Shown here one piece after another: positions 1 through 4,997 of a stretch of DNA of 22,519 nt (position 1 is its first letter; each line of letters starts with the position of its first letter). Under the pieces are notes generated by a model. That model searched no databases. It was not told the DNA's origin and was given only the letters and a program-made list of their open reading frames with translations. The stretch covers positions 1 to 22,519 of IMG/VR virus record IMGVR_UViG_3300033153_005834, one strand, 5' to 3'. Origin of the DNA: a virus. Both the position numbers and the translations under genes were made by a program.

Positions 1-1
1 A

Positions 2-223
2 GATGATTACATTAAATTTGTTATATCAAACTGGGAAGATTACTACATAGCTAAAGAAAAAGTTAAACAATGGAAGTCAGATGAATTCATCCCACCTCAG
101 ATAGCTTTCTCTCCAGTACATGATAATTTATCTATTCACTCCCTTATTGAAACAATGAAAGAGGATAAGCTATTCAATATTATATTAAATGTACAAATCC
201 ACAAATATATAAATGTAAGGTAA
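2..223 (+). CDS. queE: 7-carboxy-7-deazaguanine synthase QueE, C-terminal fragment (partial at window start)
   Basis: The reading frame is open from base 2 to a TAA at 221-223, giving the last 73 residues of a protein whose start lies outside the window. The fragment has the typical end of QueE: an FSPVHDNL segment (family FSPVYGKL/LSPV type), a helix with an ESLxxxxKED-like spacing, and a final NVQIHKYI motif matching the QLHKYIW-type C-terminus of the family. QueE is a radical SAM enzyme that contracts the ring of 6-carboxytetrahydropterin to 7-carboxy-7-deazaguanine, the precursor that QueC turns into preQ0. The radical SAM cysteines would be upstream and cannot be seen. The call is supported by folE, queC and a dpdA-like gene directly downstream. 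Confidence 0.78.
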   Translation, partial: DDYIKFVISNWEDYYIAKEKVKQWKSDEFIPPQIAFSPVHDNLSIHSLIETMKEDKLFNIILNVQIHKYINVR

Positions 224-249
224 TTAATTTAGGAATAATGAAATTAATT
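222..249. repeat. AT-rich inverted repeat after queE
   Basis: AATTAATTT at 222-230 is the exact reverse complement of AAATTAATT at 241-249, with a 10-nt spacer. It overlaps the queE stop codon and the first 64-bp repeat. In the second repeat copy only the inner 5 bp of the stem are kept. It has no GC stem and no following U-run, so an intrinsic terminator is unlikely. An operator, or an UP-like AT-rich element just upstream of the -35 box, is more plausible. Confidence 0.45.
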
Positions 250-250
250 C

Positions 251-280
251 TTGACAGCTATGAGTTGTTTATGCTATAGC
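251..280 (+). promoter_or_regulatory. Sigma-70-like promoter P1 (extended -10), first repeat copy
   Basis: A perfect TTGACA -35 box lies at 251-256. Eighteen bases further on is TATAGC (275-280), preceded by TG one base upstream (272-273), giving an extended -10 TGCTATAGC. The expected start of transcription is near 287. A 14-bp perfect palindrome, TATGCTATAGCATA (270-283), covers the -10. AGCTATG (256-262) and CATAGCT (280-286) form a further inverted pair. A regulator binding there would block RNA polymerase. Confidence 0.72.
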
Positions 281-314
281 ATAGCTTAAAATTTAGGAAT
301 AATGAAATTAATTC

Positions 315-344
315 TTGACAGCTATGAGTTGTTTATGCTATAGC
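315..344 (+). promoter_or_regulatory. Sigma-70-like promoter P2 (extended -10), second repeat copy
   Basis: This is the exact copy of P1 shifted by 64 bp: TTGACA at 315-320, an 18-nt spacer, and the TG plus TATAGC extended -10 at 336-344. The same 14-bp palindrome covers 334-347. The predicted start is near 351, about 40 bp before the first start codon at 393. It probably drives the folE-to-dpdA operon, and possibly beyond, because no terminator is visible downstream. Confidence 0.72.
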
Positions 345-379
345 ATAGCTTAATCAGTTCGTAACCAACAACCCCTAAT

Positions 380-385
380 AGGAGG
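380..385 (+). promoter_or_regulatory. Strong Shine-Dalgarno AGGAGG for the gene at 393
   Basis: A full AGGAGG lies 7 nt before the ATG at 393. It fixes the start of the first gene behind the tandem promoters and shows that the host has a canonical anti-SD sequence. Confidence 0.85.
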
Positions 386-392
386 AAGTAGC

Positions 393-959
393 ATGATTCC
401 AGAGAATGAGATTGACATGGGTGGCTTGAGAGAAGCCGTAACCGCTTTGAACAATACCACACTGCTCGAAGCAAAGATTAAAGTTGTCGGTTTGTCCAAG
501 AAAGTCATGATCGGACAATTTGCTGATGGTGTAGAAACTATCGCAAAAGACGGTAAAGATGGGGAACTCCCCGAAGTCGTCAAACAATTCTACAACAATA
601 TCTTTCGGGATGAGCTTCAATCTGAGGGTGGAGGGGAAGCACCACCTGAGACTGAGACCGACCCTGATCCCGGGGAAGACAAACCAGCAGAAGAGAAGGA
701 CACAAAGCCCGATGAGAAAAAGAAAGACAAGCCCCCGGCAAAGAAGAAAGACCCGAAGCCAAAGTCTCGGTATGGTCATGTCCTGAACTCACAAGCCGGT
801 AACATGGATGACCTGTTCTTCAAGGGTGCTAAACTTGCAGAGATTGCCGAGAAGGTCGGCGTCAAAGTTGGTCGTGTTCGTGGACATCTTAATCATCTCC
901 GCAAGGACAAAGAACTCACAATCAATGAAATTGATGGCTTGTTTAAGGTAGCCGAATGA
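393..959 (+). CDS. Linker protein with C-terminal helix-turn-helix-like domain; phage protein of unknown function
   Basis: 188 residues in three parts. Residues 1-75 are a small mostly helical domain (AVTALNNT, then KIKVVGLSKK, then LPEVVKQFYNN). Residues 76-125 are a low-complexity Pro/Glu/Asp/Lys linker, acidic first and strongly basic (KKKDKPPAKKKD) near the end. Residues 138-188 are a compact domain reading KLAEIAEKVGVKVGRVRGHL, which looks like an HTH for DNA binding. I recall similar N-terminal domains in phage hypothetical proteins but cannot name a function. It is the first gene behind the tandem promoters, with a perfect SD, so a regulatory or DNA-organising role is possible (inference). 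It is visibly richer in G+C than the genes after it. Its stop overlaps the folE start (ATGA at 956). Confidence 0.7.
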   Translation: MIPENEIDMGGLREAVTALNNTTLLEAKIKVVGLSKKVMIGQFADGVETIAKDGKDGELPEVVKQFYNNIFRDELQSEGGGEAPPETETDPDPGEDKPAEEKDTKPDEKKKDKPPAKKKDPKPKSRYGHVLNSQAGNMDDLFFKGAKLAEIAEKVGVKVGRVRGHLNHLRKDKELTINEIDGLFKVAE

Positions 960-1519
960 AAGAATCAGTTGTCGAAGCCTGTCTTGGGCAAATGATAACT
1001 GCAGGGTTGGGGTTTTCACTTGAGGACCCCAACCTTATTGATACTCCCAAGAGAATGGCAAAGATGTATTGTCAGGAGTTCTTTACTAATGTTGGTAAAG
1101 AGTTTACCGATTTCAAATCCTTTCCTAATGAAGAAGGTTATACTGAAATTATAGTATTCCCTCCTATATCTTTCATATCTACCTATTCACACCATTTTCT
1201 TCCTTTCTTTGGAACAGCTTGGTTGGCTTACATACCAAATGATAAACTTATAGGTGCTTCCAAACCAGCTCGACTCGTTCAGCACTATGCTGCCAGACCT
1301 CAATTACAGGAGAATCTTTGCAATCAAGTCATTGATGCCTTTGAAAATGCTATGCGACCCGAAGGATGTATGGTTGTTATGGAAGCTGTTCATATGTGTA
1401 TGATCAGCAGAGGTGTCAAACAACCTAACAATGGTGGTATGATTACATCCTCTATTAGAGGGAATTTCTTCAAAGATTCAGTTAAACAAGAAGCCCTCAA
1501 ATTGATGGGATTAAAGTAA
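956..1519 (+). CDS. folE: GTP cyclohydrolase I (FolE) with a substituted zinc ligand
   Basis: 187 residues, of normal length for the GCYH-I catalytic unit, which converts GTP to 7,8-dihydroneopterin triphosphate, the first step towards preQ0. Visible family signatures are TPKRMAKMY near residue 30, HHFLPFFG at 79-86, YIPNDKLIGASKPARL at 92-107 (Ser and Lys that bind the triphosphate), RPQLQEN at 114-120, and EAVHMCMISRGV at 143-154. The last of these holds the equivalents of E. coli His179, Cys181 and Arg185. The oddity is at residue 77. The family reads S-L-C-E-H-H, with Cys110 as zinc ligand, but here it is S-T-Y-S-H-H, so this Cys is Tyr. The start overlaps the upstream stop and the stop overlaps the next ATG, so it sits inside a tight operon with queC and dpdA. 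Confidence 0.92.
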   Translation: MKESVVEACLGQMITAGLGFSLEDPNLIDTPKRMAKMYCQEFFTNVGKEFTDFKSFPNEEGYTEIIVFPPISFISTYSHHFLPFFGTAWLAYIPNDKLIGASKPARLVQHYAARPQLQENLCNQVIDAFENAMRPEGCMVVMEAVHMCMISRGVKQPNNGGMITSSIRGNFFKDSVKQEALKLMGLK

Positions 1520-2049
1520 TGTCAACCTCAGGAGTAAGTAATATTAAACAAATACCTGACCTTGTTAATCTAATATACTCTGAAGCTAAAGAAGGTAATA
1601 TTTTAGACATAGGGTGTGGTAGAGGTATACTTGGATATTTACTTAAAGTGTTGCACCCTGGTAGATTCACACTTACAGGTATTGATCCTGGTATACCTCC
1701 TAAAGTATATGAAACAGTAATGAAAGTGTATGATTGGATATATGAAATAGATGTGGATGCTTTCATTGATGAGATACTACCTACAATATCTGTCCCTTAT
1801 ATTACAGTTGCTAACCATATATTTGAACATATTCATAAGGACAGAGCTTTACAGATAATAAACAGGTTGAAAATCATATCTAATATAATTATATTGGGAT
1901 TTCCTAATCCTATAACAGGTTACAAATACAATTTATTCTCCAAAGATTATCACACTCATAAATGGGGAGCTACCCCAGATATAATGTTTTCTATAAACTT
2001 CAAAAAAGTCACTGAAATTAAAGGTAATCAGGTATTCATATGGAAATAG
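1519..2049 (+). CDS. Class I SAM-dependent methyltransferase in the deazaguanine operon
   Basis: 176 residues with the Rossmann methyltransferase pattern. Motif I is ILDIGCGRG at 28-36, the acidic end of strand 2 is in TGIDPG (53-58), and a post-motif region reads NHIFEHIHKD (99-108) in the style of Methyltransf_11/23 proteins. A hydrophobic strand IIILGFPNP follows. No DNA-methylase (N/D)PP(Y/F) motif is present, so it is not an ordinary adenine or cytosine-N4 methylase. The gene sits between folE and a radical SAM gene, with a TAATG start at 1519 and a 10-bp overlap at the end. This suggests it methylates a deazaguanine intermediate or the base after insertion (inference). It is more AT-rich than folE. 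It has a shorter C-terminal part than the methyltransferase at 21814 but the same FEHI-type motif. Confidence 0.8.
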   Translation: MSTSGVSNIKQIPDLVNLIYSEAKEGNILDIGCGRGILGYLLKVLHPGRFTLTGIDPGIPPKVYETVMKVYDWIYEIDVDAFIDEILPTISVPYITVANHIFEHIHKDRALQIINRLKIISNIIILGFPNPITGYKYNLFSKDYHTHKWGATPDIMFSINFKKVTEIKGNQVFIWK

Positions 2050-3026
2050 TTAAAGCTGAAATTCTGTGGACAAGGAAGTGTCCCTCAAATTGTGAGTATT
2101 GTTCCATGGCTACAGGTGAAGAAAATACAATGTCAGCTAAACAATGGTGCAAAGGGATTGATCAACTACATAAACTTGGTTGTGGATTCATAGCATTTTA
2201 TGGTGCTGAACCTCTTGCTGACTTCGATAAATTACCAGAAGTTGTAGGGTATGCTGAAAGTATTGGTATCCACACAACTGTTATTACATCTGGTCGAGTG
2301 AATAAAGCCAAAGAAAAGATAAAAGAACTGTATGATAATGGTGCTAAATCATTATCTGTCAGTTATGACATTAATACTGGAGAATTAGCAGCTGGTAAGA
2401 AAATGTCATATGGGGCACCACTATTAAAAGAATGGATGAAATACCCTAACATTAGAGACGGGGCAGCCATCACTACACTGACAGCGTTAAACTTTGGTGC
2501 ATTCCCAGAGCATGTTAAACAAATGTCTAACGAAGGTATCTGGACCTTCTTCGACATCATTCATCCTGATCTCAATCATCCTGGTACAAAATGTAAGAAC
2601 TTTAAAGGGTTTGAAAGCTTATTGTTTTGTAGATGGGAACATGAAACACATTTAAAAAACATGTTCATTAAATTGAAACACATCAAGGAGAATAATTTAC
2701 TCCTTCATAATAGTGAATCATTCATCGATTCAATAATGGGTGATGATTACCTTTTCAATTATAATTGGAACTGTGCAAAGTATGATGAATTTCCATCATG
2801 GATAACAATTGATTATAATGGTCAAGTCAGACCTTGTGATGATTTTTATATGCCCGGTAAATACAATATGCATCTCTTACGACTTGTAGATCATTGGGAA
2901 GAATGGAAGAAAAGATGGAAAGAGATAGTGATCAAACATTGTAATGGTTGTTGCTGGAACACACACATGGATGCTCATTCCATTAAAAGAGGGGACATTC
3001 CCTTCTCAAACTATGTTCATACATAG
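2040..3026 (+). CDS. Radical SAM enzyme with Cys-rich (SPASM/twitch-like) C-terminus
   Basis: 328 residues. The radical SAM CxxxCxxC motif is C14-C18-C21 (CPSNCEYC). The SAM-binding GGEP motif appears as GAEP at 55-58, with an ITSGR strand at 82-86. The C-terminal part has cysteines at 245, 266, 301, 304 and 305 (VRPCDDF, then HCNGCCWN). These are placed like the auxiliary iron-sulfur cluster ligands of SPASM or twitch domains, and two more Cys sit at 185 and 197. It is clearly not QueE, which is encoded just upstream of 223. Lying between the methyltransferase and queC, it is a candidate for chemistry on the side chain at C7 of the deazaguanine (inference). Its start lies inside the methyltransferase gene. 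Confidence 0.88.
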   Translation: MEIVKAEILWTRKCPSNCEYCSMATGEENTMSAKQWCKGIDQLHKLGCGFIAFYGAEPLADFDKLPEVVGYAESIGIHTTVITSGRVNKAKEKIKELYDNGAKSLSVSYDINTGELAAGKKMSYGAPLLKEWMKYPNIRDGAAITTLTALNFGAFPEHVKQMSNEGIWTFFDIIHPDLNHPGTKCKNFKGFESLLFCRWEHETHLKNMFIKLKHIKENNLLLHNSESFIDSIMGDDYLFNYNWNCAKYDEFPSWITIDYNGQVRPCDDFYMPGKYNMHLLRLVDHWEEWKKRWKEIVIKHCNGCCWNTHMDAHSIKRGDIPFSNYVHT

Positions 3027-3034
3027 GAGAAAGT

Positions 3035-3739
3035 ATGCCAGTTATACTCTGCTGTTCCGGTGGTGTAGATTCCTATATCGCATATCATTGGTTAATTGAT
3101 TTTTATACATCAACACAAGGAGTTGATTATACCCCTTATGTACATCCTGTTTACTTTCATCTCAATACTCCCTACTCAGACTTAGAAGTTTCTACTGTAA
3201 AACAACTGATACCAAATACTATTGTTGATCACAGTCTTAATTTGAAGGATAGACAAGAGGAGGGTCAAAATGCTTATATTCCTTTTCGCAATCTTTATCT
3301 TGCTATGCTTGCAGAAAAATATGGAGACAATATTGTTATTGCTGGTATTAAAGGAGACAATGTATCTGATAAGACTCCCGAAATATTTAGGTGGATAAGT
3401 ACAATGCTAACTAATATAAAGGGTAGTAAAATTAAAGTATGGTCTCCTTTCTGGAACATGACTAAAACACAGATTGTAAAATGGTATTTAAAGAAAGATT
3501 TACCAGTAGAAAAACTGTTAGCCACAGTATCTTGTTACTCTGGTCAATTATCTTCTTGTAATAAATGTCCGTCTTGTTTCAGAAAATGGGTAGCATTGAC
3601 TTTGAATGGTATTAAACTTGATTTTGATAATGAAACCATGTTGGATGAATATTATAGTAGGGCATTACATAATGAATTTGATGAGGAGAGGAATAGTGAC
3701 ATACTCAAAGCTATCAAAGGTTATTGCAGTAGACATTGA
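3035..3739 (+). CDS. queC: 7-cyano-7-deazaguanine (preQ0) synthase QueC
   Basis: 234 residues, the usual QueC length. It has the PP-loop ATP-binding motif SGGVDS at 8-13, the family IPFRN motif at 82-86, and the C-terminal zinc site CYSG (Cys167) followed by C175, C178 and C181 in CNKCPSC. QueC uses ATP and ammonia to convert 7-carboxy-7-deazaguanine to the nitrile preQ0. The start at 3035 has an AGGAGAAAGT ribosome binding site. The last 44 bp overlap the next gene in another frame. No fusion to an amidotransferase-like domain is present. Together with folE and queE this gives three of the four enzymes for preQ0. Confidence 0.93.
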   Translation: MPVILCCSGGVDSYIAYHWLIDFYTSTQGVDYTPYVHPVYFHLNTPYSDLEVSTVKQLIPNTIVDHSLNLKDRQEEGQNAYIPFRNLYLAMLAEKYGDNIVIAGIKGDNVSDKTPEIFRWISTMLTNIKGSKIKVWSPFWNMTKTQIVKWYLKKDLPVEKLLATVSCYSGQLSSCNKCPSCFRKWVALTLNGIKLDFDNETMLDEYYSRALHNEFDEERNSDILKAIKGYCSRH

Positions 3740-4025
3740 TGGGGTTCTCACTTTTGAGACAGAGGAATGGGGAGAAGAAGTTTACATGGCTCGTACCCCA
3801 AGACTAAAGAATATAAAAAGGGTAAAAAGATTACATGATTCCGGTTACAGAATTATTCTATTTACTTCTCGACATGAGGAAGACAAGAATATTACCTTGA
3901 AATGGCTCTCTAAACATAAAGTAGTGTATGATGAGATCATCTTTGGCAAACCACATTATGACTTCTTTGTTGATGATCGGGCTTACTCTGACTTTTTTAA
4001 TCTAATGAGGGGGTTGGATAAATGA
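3696..4025 (+). CDS. Small HAD-superfamily phosphatase, GTG start
   Basis: 109 residues when started at the GTG at 3696, which has a very good ribosome binding site (GAGGAGAGG, 3683-3691). The open frame extends further upstream, but those residues overlap queC and look non-native. HAD motifs are all present: DIDG with Asp13 and Asp15 (nucleophile and acid/base), a Thr in LFTSRH (57), Lys85, and FVDDRA with Asp93 and Asp94. There is no room for a large cap, so it is a capless type related to small phosphatases such as polynucleotide 3'-phosphatase or capsular-phosphatase-like HADs. Position between queC and dpdA suggests it removes phosphate from a nucleotide-level intermediate or product (inference). 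It ends in ATGA, overlapping dpdA. Confidence 0.8.
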   Translation: MTYSKLSKVIAVDIDGVLTFETEEWGEEVYMARTPRLKNIKRVKRLHDSGYRIILFTSRHEEDKNITLKWLSKHKVVYDEIIFGKPHYDFFVDDRAYSDFFNLMRGLDK

Positions 4026-4795
4026 AAATCTTTCTTGATTCTGGGGCATTCTCAGCAAATAAAGGGGGACACCCTATAAACATAGACAATTACATGAGCT
4101 ATATTAAATTGCATATGGATAAAATTGAAGTCTATGCAAATCTTGATGTGATTGGAGATGTTGAACAGACGTGGAAGAATCAAGAGATCATGGAAGATGC
4201 TGGGTTCACTCCGTTACCTGTATTTCATCTTGAAGACCCTTTCCCCGAGTATCTGATACGGTGTCTCAATTATAAATACTTCTGCTTAGGTGGCATGGCT
4301 GGTGAAACTGAAAAGGCTCGTATTAAATTCTTCAAGAAGTCATGGGAATTAATCTGTGATACACCGTTAAATTTACCTAAATGTAAAGTACATGGATTCG
4401 GATTGAATGCTCCAAGTTTAGTTCAAAGATTCCCTTGGTATAGTGTTGATAGTTCAAGCTGGGTTTACTATGCTCGACTCGGTATTATCATCATGCCGAA
4501 GACAAGTTCTGATGGGTATAAATATCGATATGATAAACCACCTGTGGTTATGTTTGTGTCTTCAAGGAAAGATCCAGCAACATGCAAGGAACATGAGCAT
4601 GTAAAACTATTGTCAGAGATGGAGTTAGCTAAAGTAGTAAAATACTTTGGTGATATTGGTTACACTTTAGAGGAGCTTGCTGAAGATCACAAAGCACGGG
4701 ACAGAGTGAATATGATTTACTTCTTGGATATGTGTCAAGCTTCACCTGATTATCCTTGGTCATACAAAGAGAAACAAGCTAATCTTTTCGCATGA
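4022..4795 (+). CDS. dpdA: DpdA-like DNA deazaguanine transglycosylase (TGT superfamily)
   Basis: 257 residues with the active-site landmarks of tRNA-guanine transglycosylases. LDSGAFSA at 5-12 matches the SDSGGFQ loop, with Asp6 as the likely general acid/base. FHLEDPFPEY lies at 68-77. LGGMAGETE at 89-97 matches the GG(L/M)AVGE base-binding motif. KVHGFGL at 122-128 is followed by YSVDSSSW at 140-147, with Asp143 as the likely nucleophile. Phage and island DpdA proteins exchange guanine in DNA for preQ0-type bases. The gene follows folE, queC and a phosphatase, so this role fits better than tRNA modification. It is short, and the CxCxxC zinc site of tRNA enzymes is not seen. The last residues are QANLF-Ala, a possible sliding-clamp-binding motif. 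Confidence 0.85.
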   Translation: MKIFLDSGAFSANKGGHPINIDNYMSYIKLHMDKIEVYANLDVIGDVEQTWKNQEIMEDAGFTPLPVFHLEDPFPEYLIRCLNYKYFCLGGMAGETEKARIKFFKKSWELICDTPLNLPKCKVHGFGLNAPSLVQRFPWYSVDSSSWVYYARLGIIIMPKTSSDGYKYRYDKPPVVMFVSSRKDPATCKEHEHVKLLSEMELAKVVKYFGDIGYTLEELAEDHKARDRVNMIYFLDMCQASPDYPWSYKEKQANLFA

Positions 4796-4802
4796 GGTAA
4801 AT

Positions 4803-4982
4803 ATGATACTATATCTCGCAGGTAACTTCCCTCAGATGAAGAAACCTGAGTTAGAAAGGGAAGTGAAAAACAATATAGAAATAAGAGGGTATGCTTACAA
4901 CAGATTGATATCCTTTTACTATGATAAAGACTCACAAACCATCTTAGATATAAAAGTGGAAGAAGATGACATACCATTTTAA
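4803..4982 (+). CDS. 59-residue protein with SSB-tail-like C-terminus
   Basis: A short gene, starting at the ATG at 4803 with GAGGT about 4 nt upstream, 7 nt after the dpdA stop. It reads MILYLAGNF at the N-terminus, has a charged helix (KKPELEREVKNN), then YNRLISFYYD, and ends EEDDIPF. The final DDIPF is the same as the end of many bacterial ssDNA-binding proteins, whose acidic tail binds replication and repair enzymes. The LYLAGNF start recalls strand 1 of nucleotide-binding folds, but 59 residues are too few for a full enzyme domain. I do not recognise a function. The coding call rests on the RBS, the tight spacing between two real genes and the coherent sequence. Confidence 0.68.
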   Translation: MILYLAGNFPQMKKPELEREVKNNIEIRGYAYNRLISFYYDKDSQTILDIKVEEDDIPF

Positions 4983-4997
4983 ATAAAGGAGGGGATA

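Larger units (their letters stand above)
226..353 (+). repeat. Exact tandem duplication of a 64-bp promoter-bearing unit
   Basis: Bases 226-289 and 290-353 are identical over all 64 positions and directly adjoin. Each unit starts AATTTAGGAATAATG, contains one TTGACA box and one extended -10, and ends in TAGCATAGCTTAA. The match stops exactly at the unit borders on both sides, which fits a recent tandem duplication or one held under selection. It fills most of the only long intergenic region (224-392) and faces the downstream gene set. Confidence 0.95.

Noticed and set aside
224-392. Intrinsic terminator or small RNA in the intergenic region
   Set aside because: No GC-rich hairpin with a U-run is present on either strand. 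The inverted repeats are AT-rich and overlap promoter boxes, which fits operators better.
3606-3695. Upstream ATG (3606) as start of the HAD phosphatase
   Set aside because: The extra 30 residues overlap queC in another frame, look unlike a HAD N-terminus and have no SD, whereas GTG at 3696 has GAGGAGAGG just upstream.
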